64,000 nucleotides of DNA, taken from Planctomycetota bacterium (GTDB lineage: Bacteria > Planctomycetota > UBA1135 > UBA2386). The notes under the pieces are model-generated. The model had not been told where the DNA came from. It ran no database searches and saw only the letters and a list, made by a program, of their open reading frames with translations. The position numbers were made by a program, and so were the translations under genes. Positions 45,226-54,804 of this stretch are shown in pieces. The stretch spans positions 1,263,001-1,327,000 of the forward strand of contig JADJWQ010000002.1 in NCBI GenBank assembly GCA_016716265.1, read 5' to 3'. Numbering within the stretch: position 1 is the first letter of the stretch; every line of letters starts with the position of its first letter.

Positions 45226-46800
45226 TTGTTCGACGTCATCAAGACCCACATCGACGGCCTCGATGCCATCCTCGCCGGCGGAATCCGGTTCCCCGAGGAA
45301 GGCGCGGCGTTCGTGTTCCTCACCGGCGGGCCCGGCTCCGGCAAGACGATCCTCGGCCTCGAGCTGGTCGCCCGGCAGTGGCTGAATGCCGAGGACGGCT
45401 CGACGTGCCTCTACTACTCCGTCGAGCACACGCCGCGCAGCCTGTTCCGCAAGCTCGCCTACGACTTCGGCTACCACGGCACGCGGGCGCAGGTCCGCCT
45501 GCTGCCCGAGGAGGTCAGCCACAAGCTGGTGCTGGAGGCGACCACCGAGAAGGGCACGTCGCGCCTGGTGCTGACCCAGGCGACCCCGGCCGCCCTCGAC
45601 AACGAGAGCCCCGCGAGCTCGGTCGACATCGACTGGATCCTCGCCGAGGTCGAGAACCACCGCCTGGCCGGCCCGGTGCGGATGGTCTGCGTCGACAACG
45701 TCGGCCTGCTGCTGACCGGTCTCGACTACTACGGCAAGCGCCGCGCGCTGCTCGCGACGCGCCGCAAGCTCAATCGCCTCGGCGTGCACGGCGTGTTCGT
45801 GCAGGAGACGACCGACGCGAACGACATGCGCATCCCGAGCGCCGAGGAGTTCTCGACCGACGTGCTGATCGAGCTGTCGTTCCAGGACCAGGCCGGTCAG
45901 TTCAAGGCGCGCACGATCGAGATCCAGAAGGCGCGCCATCAGTACTACTACCGCGGTCCGCACCACTTCTCGATCGCGGGGCGCGGCGTGATCCGCGACA
46001 CCTACCTCGGCGCCCGCAACGAGCGCGGTCCGGGCATCCACGTCTACCCGTCGGTCGCCGCCCAGCTGTCGATCGCCCGCGACAGCCACGAGGGTCGCGT
46101 CCCGGCGCGCGGCCGCGACGTCCTCGACGTCGGCGTGTCGACGCTGATCTCGGGCTTCCTCGACGGGACCGGCCCGACCGCGCGCTCGTCGACCGTGCTG
46201 CTCGCGGAGCCGGGCACCCGCTACACCTACCTGGCGTTGCGCTTCCTCGCCGCGGGCTGCGCGGCCGGCGACCACTCGCTGCTGGTCTCCACCAAGGAGG
46301 ACACCGATGCGTTGCTGCGCATCGCGGAGCGCGACAACGACCTGCGGCAGCAGATCGTCGCCGACCACAAGTTCCGTGACGAGCTCCGCGTGCTCTACCT
46401 GCACCCCGAGTTCATCAGTGCGGGCAAGTTCACGTCGGACCTGATGCAGTTCGTCGGCGAGGAACACGAGCCGCAGGTCACGCGTCTCGCGTTCGACAAC
46501 ATCTACCGACTCGACGACCGCTTCCCGCTGCTGGCCGGGCAGACCTTCATGATCCCGGCGATGCTCGACATGCTGCGGTACCGGGGCGTCACGCCGCTGT
46601 TCATCGACCTGATCCCGCCGGGCTGCGCCGAGGGCCGCACCGAGTTCGACCCCGCGCGCTACATGATCACGTTCGACCACGTGCTGCACGTGTTCCTGCG
46701 CGAGGAGGACGGCGCGCACCGGCCGTACGTCCGCGTGCTCAAGTCGTCGACGGGCGTGTTCTCCCGCCAGGCGATGCCGCTGAACGTCACCGGCTGCTGA
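45226..46800 (+). CDS. KaiC-like RecA-superfamily ATPase, double domain
   Basis: A 524-residue cytoplasmic ATPase of the KaiC/RadA-RecA superfamily. Domain 1 has a Walker A GGPGSGKT (34-41), a Walker B-like RMVCVDNV and a catalytic-region VFVQETTD. Domain 2 repeats the fold (STVLLAEPGTRYTYLALRF) but its P-loop has lost the GK(S/T) core, so it may not bind ATP. The start is TTG at 45226, supported by GGAGGG 8 nt upstream; the nearest ATG is out of frame. KaiC homologues outside cyanobacteria work in signalling or stress. No KaiA or KaiB gene is here. Confidence 0.85.
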   Translation: MFDVIKTHIDGLDAILAGGIRFPEEGAAFVFLTGGPGSGKTILGLELVARQWLNAEDGSTCLYYSVEHTPRSLFRKLAYDFGYHGTRAQVRLLPEEVSHKLVLEATTEKGTSRLVLTQATPAALDNESPASSVDIDWILAEVENHRLAGPVRMVCVDNVGLLLTGLDYYGKRRALLATRRKLNRLGVHGVFVQETTDANDMRIPSAEEFSTDVLIELSFQDQAGQFKARTIEIQKARHQYYYRGPHHFSIAGRGVIRDTYLGARNERGPGIHVYPSVAAQLSIARDSHEGRVPARGRDVLDVGVSTLISGFLDGTGPTARSSTVLLAEPGTRYTYLALRFLAAGCAAGDHSLLVSTKEDTDALLRIAERDNDLRQQIVADHKFRDELRVLYLHPEFISAGKFTSDLMQFVGEEHEPQVTRLAFDNIYRLDDRFPLLAGQTFMIPAMLDMLRYRGVTPLFIDLIPPGCAEGRTEFDPARYMITFDHVLHVFLREEDGAHRPYVRVLKSSTGVFSRQAMPLNVTGC

Positions 46801-46809
46801 TCGCCGGCG

Positions 46810-47562
46810 TCAGCGCACCGCGCGCAACGCATCGACGGTCGCGCGCACGACGGCCGGATCGCAGCAGAAGCGCTCGTCGTCGGCGAGCGCGCCGCCGCTG
46901 ATGCGCGCGCCAGAACCGGGGCGCGCGCCTCGCCGATGCAGAACGCAGCCGGCCGACAGGTGCACCTCGCGCACGCCGGTGCGCTCGACGAGCTCGGCGA
47001 CGTGATCCGGTCGCACGCCACCGCCGGCGACGATGCCGAGCCGCCCCGCCGCGTGCCCGACGCACCGCGCGATGCGCTCGGCCCCGTCGATCGCGCGGGG
47101 TGCGCCGCCCGACGTCAACACGCGCGCGACGCCGAGCGCCACCAGCCGATCGAGCGCCGCGAGCGGTTCGCCGACGTGGTCGAACGCGCGGTGGAAGGTC
47201 ACCGGCAGCGGCGCTGCCGCGGCGACGACGCGCCCGACGGCGACCTCGTCGACGGCACCGCCGGGCGTCAGCGCACCGAACACGATGCCGTCGGCGCCCG
47301 CCAGGCGCAGCGCGCGCGCCTCCTCGACGGCCCCGCGCAGGTCGTCGGCGTCGACCACGAAGTCCCCGGCCCGCCCGCGCACCATCGCGAACAGCGGCAG
47401 CGCCGTCCGGCGCCGCAGGCTCACGAACATGCCGATCCCCGGCGTCAGGCCGCCGAGCGGCAGCGCCTGACAGACCTCGAGCCGCTGCGCACCGCCCGCG
47501 GTCGCCGCGGCCGCCGCTTCCGCGGAGTCGATGCACACCTCGCAGAGGATCCCAGCACCCAT
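46810..47562 (-). CDS. cutC: CutC family protein (copper homeostasis)
   Basis: A 250-residue CutC protein, a TIM-barrel once linked to copper tolerance and of uncertain function. Family hallmarks are LCEVCIDSAEAA, GGAQRLEVCQALPLGGLTPG, VFGALTPGGAVDE, VTFHRAFDHV, VLTSGGAP and GIVAGGGVRPDHV. ATG 47562 gives the family N-terminus; the frame is open upstream by about 45 codons without conservation. It converges with the KaiC-like gene, only 9 bp separating the stops. Confidence 0.92.
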   Translation of the reverse strand: MGAGILCEVCIDSAEAAAAATAGGAQRLEVCQALPLGGLTPGIGMFVSLRRRTALPLFAMVRGRAGDFVVDADDLRGAVEEARALRLAGADGIVFGALTPGGAVDEVAVGRVVAAAAPLPVTFHRAFDHVGEPLAALDRLVALGVARVLTSGGAPRAIDGAERIARCVGHAAGRLGIVAGGGVRPDHVAELVERTGVREVHLSAGCVLHRRGARPGSGARISGGALADDERFCCDPAVVRATVDALRAVR

Positions 47563-47602
47563 GCGGCGATCATCGCGGCTCCGCCCGACCGCGGCCAGCG
47601 CG

Positions 47603-47608
47603 TAGACT
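47603..47608 (+). promoter_or_regulatory. Putative -10 element (TAGACT) of the SanA/YdcF-like gene
   Basis: GCGTAGACT ends 7 bp before the ATG at 47616 with no ribosome-binding site between, again suggesting a near-leaderless transcript. Confidence 0.4.
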
Positions 47609-47615
47609 GCCGCCC

Positions 47616-48284
47616 ATGGCGGCGGGACCCGACGACGGACCGCGGCGGCGACCACGCCGCCGCGCACGATGGCTGCTGGCCGGGCTGCTCGCACCACTGC
47701 TGCCGCCGGTCATCGCCAATGCGTGGATCCTGCTGGCGACCGCCCGCTCGATCCACGACCTCGAGAGCGCACCGCGACACCGGACCGCCATCGTGCCGGG
47801 CGCCAGCGTGCACCGCGACCGCGGCCCGAGCAACCTGCTCGCCGACCGTCTGGACACCGCCGCCGCGCTGCTCGCCGCGGGCACCGTCGACGAGGTGCTG
47901 CTGAGCGGCGACCGCGACGTGGAGCGCAGCTACGACGAGGTCGCCGTCATGGCGGCGTACCTCCGCGATCTCGGCGTTCCGGCGACCGCGATCCGCGTCG
48001 ACCCGCACGGCTACCGCACCTTCGACAGCGCCTGGCGCGCACGCCGCATCTACGGCATCGACGACGCCCTGATCGTCACCAATGCCTTCCACGCTCCGCG
48101 GGCGGTATGGCTCGCCCGCGCCCAAGGCATCCGCTGCGACGGCGTCGCCGCTCCGCCCTCGCGCGACTACCCGCTCCGCACCCGCCTGTGGAACCAGCTC
48201 CGCGAAGCCGCCGCGCGGACCGTCGCGGTGCTCGACGTCTGGGTGCTCGACACGCGACCGCGCGTGCCCGCGGGCGGCGGCTGA
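47616..48284 (+). CDS. SanA/YdcF family protein (DUF218)
   Basis: A 222-residue membrane-anchored protein. A basic N-terminus (PRRRPRRRARW) leads into one transmembrane helix, followed by the DUF218 domain. Motifs include AIVPGASVHRDRGPSNLLADRL, EVLLSGDRD, DPHGYRTFDSAWRA and LIVTNAFHAPRAVWLAR. E. coli SanA of this family affects vancomycin sensitivity at high temperature; the mechanism is unknown. The ATG at 47616 follows a TAGACT element by 7 bp. It is divergent from cutC (53 bp). Confidence 0.88.
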   Translation: MAAGPDDGPRRRPRRRARWLLAGLLAPLLPPVIANAWILLATARSIHDLESAPRHRTAIVPGASVHRDRGPSNLLADRLDTAAALLAAGTVDEVLLSGDRDVERSYDEVAVMAAYLRDLGVPATAIRVDPHGYRTFDSAWRARRIYGIDDALIVTNAFHAPRAVWLARAQGIRCDGVAAPPSRDYPLRTRLWNQLREAAARTVAVLDVWVLDTRPRVPAGGG

Positions 48285-48286
48285 CC

Positions 48287-48312
48287 GCGTCGCACCCCGC
48301 GCGTCGCGACGC
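48287..48312. terminator. Hairpin between convergent genes
   Basis: Arms GCGTCGC (48287-48293) and GCGACGC (48306-48312) with a 12-nt loop lie between the SanA-like gene and the facing secreted-protein gene. Possible bidirectional terminator. Confidence 0.4.
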
Positions 48313-48314
48313 CC

Positions 48315-49235
48315 TCAGCTCCGGATGACGAGGCGGAGGTCCGCACGCTTCACGGCCCGCCGCGGTCCCGTGAACGGATTCACGGTACGCTCCGCCCAGT
48401 TGGAGCGCTCGCGAGGCGTGCCGTTGTAGAGCTGGTCCCAGTAGAGCACGTCCACTCCCGTCGCCCGCGCCGAGCCCTGGTCTCGCACGAAGTCGCTCGC
48501 CAGGTAGTCCGTGCCGTCGTTCGACCAGGCATCGCCCGACCGCAGCAGACCCCGCACCTGACCCCACGTGCCGTGCAGCTCGAGCGTCGCGCCGGCAACC
48601 CGATATGCATTGGCGGTGAGACACGACCGGCGGAACTGGGTCGAGCCGCTGCCGTCAGCCGCCTGCTGCTGCGCCACCGCAGCCAACAGCCGTGCGTAGC
48701 CGGCGCTCTGCGCCGAAGTGCAGGTGTCCTCGAGCACCGGCACGAACGTGAAGCGCACCCGATCCAGCAGTCCGACCGACGTCGCCCAGTTGCGCGTCGC
48801 CCCGACCCAGGCGGTGTACTGACGAACGCGCAGCAGGTAGCCGTCGCGGATCGCCGTCTGCGCCGCGGTCGGGCGGCGCGCGGTCCACGCATCCCAGAAC
48901 TCGGCCTGGTTCGCATTGCCCCGCGCGTCGTGCGGGAACCAGCGTCCATAGACGACGATCCGCAGTCGCCCGCGAGCCTTGTTCGGCAGCACGCTCCGCA
49001 CCAGCCGGTCGAGCTGTGTGAAGGGCGCTGCGGGAGCGAACTCGAACGGGAGCGCGGACACCTGGACGCTGTGCGGCGCGGCGCTGAGCTCCGCCGCGAC
49101 GAAGTCGATGTCCGCGTTGGAGGCGCGCGCGGCGCCGATGAGCTGGATCCCACGGTCCTGCGCCGTTGCCGCCGAGGTGGCGACGGCGATGAGCAGCACG
49201 CCGGCGAGCGCCGGCCTGAACGAGATTCCGAACAT
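48315..49235 (-). CDS. Secreted protein of unknown function
   Basis: A 306-residue protein with a signal peptide (LAGVLLIAVATSAATAQ). The mature domain has the motifs RIVVYGRWFPHDARGN, YLLRVRQYTAWVGA, FTFVPVLEDTCTSA and VDVLYWDQLYNGTPRERS. A pair of Cys (DTCTS, RRSCLT) could form a disulfide. No enzyme family recognised. Start ATG 49235 is chosen for the signal peptide. Ends facing the SanA-like gene with a hairpin between. Confidence 0.65.
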   Translation of the reverse strand: MFGISFRPALAGVLLIAVATSAATAQDRGIQLIGAARASNADIDFVAAELSAAPHSVQVSALPFEFAPAAPFTQLDRLVRSVLPNKARGRLRIVVYGRWFPHDARGNANQAEFWDAWTARRPTAAQTAIRDGYLLRVRQYTAWVGATRNWATSVGLLDRVRFTFVPVLEDTCTSAQSAGYARLLAAVAQQQAADGSGSTQFRRSCLTANAYRVAGATLELHGTWGQVRGLLRSGDAWSNDGTDYLASDFVRDQGSARATGVDVLYWDQLYNGTPRERSNWAERTVNPFTGPRRAVKRADLRLVIRS

Positions 49236-49402
49236 GGTCGTCTCCGACACCCGGCGCCCCGCGACCATCGCAAGCGCGCACGGGAGCGCACTCACAGCGC
49301 GGTGGCGCGGGCCGACGTTTCGCCGCGCCCTCCTCCTGCGCGCGGGCCGCACTCCGCACCACGTCGGAGCGGCCGGCACAGCCGCACTCCTCCGGACGCC
49401 GG

Positions 49403-50029
49403 TCAGCGGGGATGGCGGCCGCGGAACGCGAAGCTGTCGACCGCGCGGCGGTCGGAGGGGCGTTCGCGCTCGCGCAGCTCCTCGGGCAGGGACTCGACCG
49501 GCCCCTGGCGACCGACGGCGATCGCGGCGAGCGGTCGCACCTCGCCGCGCGGGAAGCCGAGCAGCTCGTGTGCACGCTCGACGTCGAAGCCGCCCATCGC
49601 GTGCGCGCGATAGCCGAGCGCCTCCGCCTGCAGAGCGAGCGACAGCCACGCGGAGCCGGCGTCGAAGTCGGCCCAGCGGTTGTCCTTGCCGTTGCGCGCG
49701 AACCGCGTGCGCGCGCCGAGCACGGCGAGCAGCGGTGCGACCGCCGCCCAGCGGCGGTTGCTCTCCGCCAGGCACTCGACCAGCCGCGCGTGCGCCTCGC
49801 GGTCGTCACGCGTCGCCCAGACGACGACCCAGGGCTGCTCGTTGAAGCACGACGGCGCCCAGCGGACCGCCTCCAGCAGGCTCTCGACGTGGTCGGCCGG
49901 AATCGGCTCCGGCAGCAGCGCGCGCGGTGACCAGCGGTCGAGGAACTGCGGGTGCACCCAGTTCGAAGCCTCGCGCCCCCCATCCTGGCTGGCACGCACC
50001 CGGCCCAATTCGTCGGTCACGCGGCTCAT
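49403..50029 (-). CDS. Nitroreductase family protein
   Basis: A 208-residue FMN-dependent nitroreductase-like oxidoreductase. Family motifs are RWSPRALLPEP, LEAVRWAPSCFNEQPWVVVW, ADFDAGSAWLSLALQAEALG, AHAMGGFD and AIAVGR. The physiological substrate is unknown; quinones or nitroaromatics are reduced by relatives. Its ATG overlaps the acs stop (ATGA), so it is co-translated with acetyl-CoA synthetase. The C-terminus is basic and ends PVESLPEELRERERPSDRR, which is unusual but not diagnostic. Confidence 0.88.
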   Translation of the reverse strand: MSRVTDELGRVRASQDGGREASNWVHPQFLDRWSPRALLPEPIPADHVESLLEAVRWAPSCFNEQPWVVVWATRDDREAHARLVECLAESNRRWAAVAPLLAVLGARTRFARNGKDNRWADFDAGSAWLSLALQAEALGYRAHAMGGFDVERAHELLGFPRGEVRPLAAIAVGRQGPVESLPEELRERERPSDRRAVDSFAFRGRHPR

Positions 50030-51969
50030 CGCGCCTCCGCGTCCCGGTGCCCGGCGACGATCGACGCGACGACGCTCGGATCGGCGAGCGTCGTGATATC
50101 GCCGAGCTGCTCGTACTCACCGTGCGCGATCTTCCGGAGGATACGGCGCATGATCTTGCCCGACCGCGTCTTCGGCAGCCCGGGCACGAGCTGGATGCGG
50201 TCCGGTGTCGCGATCGGGCCGATCGCCTCGCGCACCAGCTCGCGCAGCAGGTCGAGCAGTCCCCGCTGGTCGTCCTCCGCGCACTCGTGGCCCGCCGCCA
50301 GCTGCACGAAGGCGCAGATTCCCTGACCCTTCAGCTCGTGCGGGATGCCGACGACCGCTGCCTCGGCCACCGCGACGTGCGCGACGAGTGCGCTCTCGAT
50401 CTCCGCCGTGCCGAGCCGGTGTCCAGACACGTTGAGCACGTCGTCGACGCGCCCGGTGATCCAGTAGTAGCCGTCGGCGTCCCGGCGGCAGCCGTCGCCG
50501 GTGAAGTAGAGGCCGTGGAAGTGCCCGAAGTAGGTCTGGTGGAAACGCTCGTGGTCGTTCCAGATCGTCCGCGCCTGACCGGGCCAGCTACCGCGCAGAC
50601 ACAGATTGCCGGCGACGTCGTTCCCGTGCAGCTCGTTGCCGTCGTCGTCGACGAGCACGGGCCGGACGCCGAAGAACGGCAGCGTCGCGGACCCCGGCTT
50701 GGTGGGTGTCGCACCGGGCAGCGGCGTGATCATGTGACCGCCCGTCTCGGTCTGCCACCACGTGTCGACGACCGCACAGCGCTTCTCGCCGACCACGTCG
50801 TGATACCACTGCCAGACCTCGGGGTTGATCGGTTCACCGACGCTGCCGAGCACACGCAAGCTCCTGCGGGAGTGCTTGCGCACCCACTCGTCGCCGGCCT
50901 TGGCGATCGCCCGCAGCGCGGTCGGCGCCGTGTAGAACTGCGCGATCTGCAGGTCGTCGACGAGCCGCCAGTAGCGGCCTGGGTCGGGCCAGGTCGGCAC
51001 CGACTCGAACATCACCGTCGTAGCGCCGTTGGCGAGCGGCCCGTACACGATGTAGCTGTGCCCGGTGATCCAACCGACGTCCGCCGCGCAGCAGTAGACA
51101 TCACCGGGCCGGTAGTCGAACACGATCTCGTGCGTCAGCGCGGCGAACAGCAGGTAGCCGGCGCTCGTGTGCATCAGGCCCTTCGGCTTGCCGGTCGAAC
51201 CCGACGTGTACAGCACGAACAGCGGCGACTCCGCGTCCATGACCTCGACCGGGCAGTACGAGCGGTGCCGGGCCATCTCCTGGGCGAGGTCGAAGTCCCG
51301 CCCGGGCGTCATCGGCACCGGCACCTCCGTCCGCTGCGCGACCAGCACCGTGCGGACGTTGGTGTCGCGCAAGGCGCGATCGACCGTCGCCTTCAGGGGG
51401 ATCTTGCGCCCGCCGCGCACGCCTTCGTTCGCCGTCAGCACGATCCGGCAGTCCGCGTCGACGATCCGGTCGCGCAACGCCTCGGCCGAGAAGCCGGCGA
51501 ACACGACCGAGTGGATCGCGCCGATCCGTGCGCAGGCGAGCATCGCGTACGCGAGCTCGGGGATCATCGGCATGTAGATCGCCACCCGATCACCCTTCTT
51601 CACGCCGTGCTGCAGCAGCACGTTGGCCAGGCGACACACGTCGTCGTGGAGCTCCTGGTAGGTGATGTGGCGGTAGTCCCCGAGGTGGTCGCCGGCCCAG
51701 ATGATCGCGGCCTGCTGCGCCCGCTTCGGCAGGTGCCGGTCGACGCAGTTGTGACACACGTTCAGATGTGCCCTCTCGAACCAGCGCATGTTCGCGGTCG
51801 AGAAGTCGTCGTGCACGACCCGCCCCCAGCGCCGGAACCAGGTCAGCCGCTCGGCCTGCTCCGCCCAGAACCCCTCCGGATCCTGCAGCGAGCGGTCGTA
51901 CATCGCGCGGTATTGCTCGAGCGACCGGACGTGTGCGCCGGTCGAGATCGATTCCAACGGTCGGATCAT
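50026..51969 (-). CDS. acs: Acetyl-CoA synthetase (AMP-forming)
   Basis: Makes acetyl-CoA from acetate, ATP and CoA. The protein has 647 residues, normal length. Motifs are the AMP-binding P-loop YTSGSTGKPKG, TWWQTETGGHMITPLPG, WITGRVDDVLNVSGHRLGTAE and the C-terminal SGKIMRR, whose lysine is acetylated in known enzymes. ATG 51969 (MIRPLES) is preferred; an upstream in-frame start at 52008 would add 13 unlikely residues. The nitroreductase gene overlaps its stop. Regulation by acetylation of the C-terminal Lys is likely from the family. Confidence 0.97.
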   Translation of the reverse strand: MIRPLESISTGAHVRSLEQYRAMYDRSLQDPEGFWAEQAERLTWFRRWGRVVHDDFSTANMRWFERAHLNVCHNCVDRHLPKRAQQAAIIWAGDHLGDYRHITYQELHDDVCRLANVLLQHGVKKGDRVAIYMPMIPELAYAMLACARIGAIHSVVFAGFSAEALRDRIVDADCRIVLTANEGVRGGRKIPLKATVDRALRDTNVRTVLVAQRTEVPVPMTPGRDFDLAQEMARHRSYCPVEVMDAESPLFVLYTSGSTGKPKGLMHTSAGYLLFAALTHEIVFDYRPGDVYCCAADVGWITGHSYIVYGPLANGATTVMFESVPTWPDPGRYWRLVDDLQIAQFYTAPTALRAIAKAGDEWVRKHSRRSLRVLGSVGEPINPEVWQWYHDVVGEKRCAVVDTWWQTETGGHMITPLPGATPTKPGSATLPFFGVRPVLVDDDGNELHGNDVAGNLCLRGSWPGQARTIWNDHERFHQTYFGHFHGLYFTGDGCRRDADGYYWITGRVDDVLNVSGHRLGTAEIESALVAHVAVAEAAVVGIPHELKGQGICAFVQLAAGHECAEDDQRGLLDLLRELVREAIGPIATPDRIQLVPGLPKTRSGKIMRRILRKIAHGEYEQLGDITTLADPSVVASIVAGHRDAEAR

Positions 51970-52056
51970 CGCTGCAGCCCTCGGCTCCGGGTGGAACGTG
52001 CGGCGCAAGGGTAACGACGGCGGGCCGTCGCATCGACCGCCGAGAGCACGCCCCGA

Positions 52057-53223
52057 TCAGCGCGGTAGTCGACCGCGGAGGCGCAGCACGGCGCGCCCCT
52101 CGCGGGCGACGTCGAGCTCGAGCGGTCCCGCGGCACCGAGCGCCCGGACCGCCAGCGCAGCGCCCGCCGGCGTCACCCCGGCGGGCGGCAGGGACGCATC
52201 CTCGCCGGACAGCAGCACCGCGCGATCGCCGTCGATCCGCACGAACCACTCGCCGGACACGAGCCACTGGTCGTCGTCGACCCGGCGTCCGAAGCGGTCG
52301 AGCACCGCGCGGGCTCCGGCCGCATCGCGCAGCCCGACCGCGGCGACCGCGCGCTCGTCGCCCGCCCCGAGCGCGGCCGAGATCCGGCCGTCCGCCACGG
52401 CCAGCAGCTCGCCCGCGAGCTTGCGGAGACCACCGCCGAACGAGCCGAGCGCACCGCCGAGCGGCGACCGTTCCTGGTCCGCGCTCAGCTCGTCGAGCAC
52501 CGCGCGCGCCACGTCGGGATCGACGAACGCGTCGAGCCGCAGCTGCATCGCCGCCGCAGCGGGGGCCGGGTCAGCGAGGACCGCCGGCGCGCCGCCCGGG
52601 TCGCGCAGCAGGGCCGTCACGCCGCTCGTGCTCCCGTTGCTGTGCACGACCGCCTCGACGCGCAGCGGGTCCTCCGGCCCGCTCCCGTCGATCGTCGCGA
52701 TGCACCAGTCGAACGCCTGGAAGCCCAGCGCATCGAACGTCGTACGCGCCAGCGCCTGCGGCTGCGCCTCGCCGAGCTCGCGCCGCGCGAGGTCGACTGC
52801 GAGCTGCAGATCGGCGAACACGACGACGGAGCCGGTCGCCGGCAACGCCGCCCAGGCGTCCTGGAACGACACTGATTCGCGCAGGTCGGCCCAGCCGGTC
52901 TGCAGGCCGACCGCGTGCAGCGCCGTGATGCCGGTGGCCTCGTCGCGCCGCACCTCGATGCGCGCGCTCCCCGCAAGGCGCGCGACCAGGTCCTCGGCGA
53001 TCGCCGCCACGAGCCCGTCGTCGCCGATCGCCGCGGCGACGCCAGCGCCCGCTGCCGGCTCGCGCGCCGCGATCACCGCGACGGCATTCCCGGCGACCCG
53101 CGCGAACCGCGCCGGTACGCGTTCCCGCGCCGCGGAGCGGTCGTCGCCGCCGCGGCACGCCACCACCGCCAGCGCGCCGACCACCGCGGCAGCGACAGCG
53201 CCGCGCCACCGCCGCAACTCCAT
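52057..53223 (-). CDS. Lipoprotein of unknown function
   Basis: A 388-residue protein with a lipobox-like VVAC (Cys23) after a hydrophobic leader. The mature part has two similar halves of alternating beta strands and helices (for example GSVVVFADLQLAVDLARREL and VDPDVARAVLDEL), resembling planctomycete DUF3352-type proteins. ATG 53223 overlaps the stop of the aminopeptidase gene (ATGA); an upstream in-frame start would overlap it by over 100 bp. Function unknown. Confidence 0.7.
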   Translation of the reverse strand: MELRRWRGAVAAAVVGALAVVACRGGDDRSAARERVPARFARVAGNAVAVIAAREPAAGAGVAAAIGDDGLVAAIAEDLVARLAGSARIEVRRDEATGITALHAVGLQTGWADLRESVSFQDAWAALPATGSVVVFADLQLAVDLARRELGEAQPQALARTTFDALGFQAFDWCIATIDGSGPEDPLRVEAVVHSNGSTSGVTALLRDPGGAPAVLADPAPAAAAMQLRLDAFVDPDVARAVLDELSADQERSPLGGALGSFGGGLRKLAGELLAVADGRISAALGAGDERAVAAVGLRDAAGARAVLDRFGRRVDDDQWLVSGEWFVRIDGDRAVLLSGEDASLPPAGVTPAGAALAVRALGAAGPLELDVAREGRAVLRLRGRLPR

Positions 53224-54723
53224 CAGCCGAGCGCGCGGCACCAATGGACGAGGGTCCGCACCGCCGTACCCGCGGCGCCGGCCTTGTAGTAGTCCTTGGC
53301 GCGACCACCCCACGCCGTGCCCGCGATGTCGAGGTGCGCCCACTTCGCATCACCGACGAAGAACGACAGGAACGCCGCGCCGGCGATCGTGCCGTTGCCG
53401 TGCTGCGGACCGTTGATGTTCGCGAGGTCCGCGAACTGGCTCTTCATCTGCTCCTTGTGCTCGGCCCACAGCGGCAGCTGCCACAGCGGCTCGTCGGCCA
53501 CGCGACCCGCGGCGACGAGATCGTCGACGTGCGCCCTGGTCGTTGCCCATGATGCCGGCGGCCTCGTGGCCGAGCGCCACGATCACGGCGCCCGTCAGCG
53601 TCGCCAGATCGACGATCCGCTCCGGCGCGTACTCCTTGACCGCATAGGCGAGCGCGTCGGCCAGCACGAGGCGTCCCTCGGCGTCGGTGTTCAGCACCTC
53701 GATCGTCGTGCCGTCCATCGCGCGCACGACGTCACCGGGCTTCTGCGCCGCGGCGTCCGGCATGTTCTCCGCCGCGGCGACGATGCCGATGATGCGCGTC
53801 CGACCCCGCGCGCCGGCCAGCGCACCCTTGCCGATCGCGTGGAACAGCCCGAGTACCGCGCCGGCGCCGCACATGTCGTAGCGCATCTCGTCCATCTTGG
53901 CGGACGGTTTGATGCTGATGCCGCCCGAGTCGAACGTCAGCCCCTTGCCGACCACGCACACGGTGCGCTTCGCGCCCGCCGGCGCATAGTCGAGCAGGAT
54001 CAGCTTGGGTGCCTCGGCGCTGCCGCGCGCGACGCCGAGCAACGCACCCATCTTCAGGCGCTCCATGTCGCGCTTCTCGAGCACCTTCACCGCGATCTTC
54101 GCACCGCCGAGCTTCTTCGCCTCCTGCGCGAGGCGCGCCGGGTTGGCGATGTTGCCGGGCAGGTTCTCGATGTCGCGCGCGAACACCGTCGCGGCGGCGG
54201 TCAGCACGCCGAGCTTGAGCCCCTTGTCGAAGTCCGCGGCCCTCGTGCCCGCGTAGCGCACCGCGGCGGCCTGCGCCTTGCGCGGCTTCGGCTTCTCCTT
54301 CCGCGGCGGCTCGTAGCGGTAGGCGCCGAGGGCGATTCCCTCGGCGACCGCCAGCCCGGCGTCGAACGCGCCGACCTCGCCGTGGTCCGCCTCGGTCACC
54401 AGCAGCTCGAACGAGGCGACGCCGGCATCCTCGGCGCGCGCCTGCGCGACCGCCGCCGCGCGCCGCAGCGACTCGCTGGTCATCTCCTTCGGCTTGCCGA
54501 TGCCGACGAAGCCGAGCCGCTTCGGCTCGCTCCTGGCGCCGTCCGGCCGGTGGAACAACGCGAACGATCGCGGCGCTCCGGTGACGTCACCGGTGTTCTT
54601 GCACCGCTCGACCGCGTCGGCCAGCGCCGGCCCGAGGTCGGGGCTGCCGCGCTCCGGTGCGAACGCGATCGCGAGTTCCACGCGGGACAGGGACGAGCCG
54701 AAGGGTTCGCTGCGGATCTTCAT
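53223..54723 (-). pseudogene. pepA: Leucyl aminopeptidase (M17), interrupted by a one-base frameshift
   Basis: A M17-family aminopeptidase that would remove N-terminal amino acids using two zinc ions. The first frame runs from ATG 54723 and carries all catalytic signatures: GKGLTFDSGGISIKPS, MDEMRYDMCGAGAV and NTDAEGRLVLADAL. After AGIMGNDQ (near 53537) the frame is lost and would stop at 53350 following nonsense Arg-rich sequence. Skipping one base of the CCC run at 53534-53536 restores the normal C-terminus (HVDDLVAAGR, then DEPLWQLPLW and DLANINGP, to 53223). Without it, the last ~100 residues are missing. Could be a sequencing or assembly error, a true pseudogene, or programmed slippage. 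The lipoprotein gene overlaps the stop. Confidence 0.85.
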
Positions 54724-54804
54724 GGTGGATACGGCGCCGAGGTTACGCGGCGCCGCGCCCCGATCGGAGCACCGTTCACCCGATTCCGCCGGGCGTCACG
54801 GTCG

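Noticed and set aside
45206..45226. ATG start at 45206 for the KaiC-like gene
   Set aside because: It is out of frame; the TTG at 45226 has a GGAGGG site at the right spacing and begins the family sequence.
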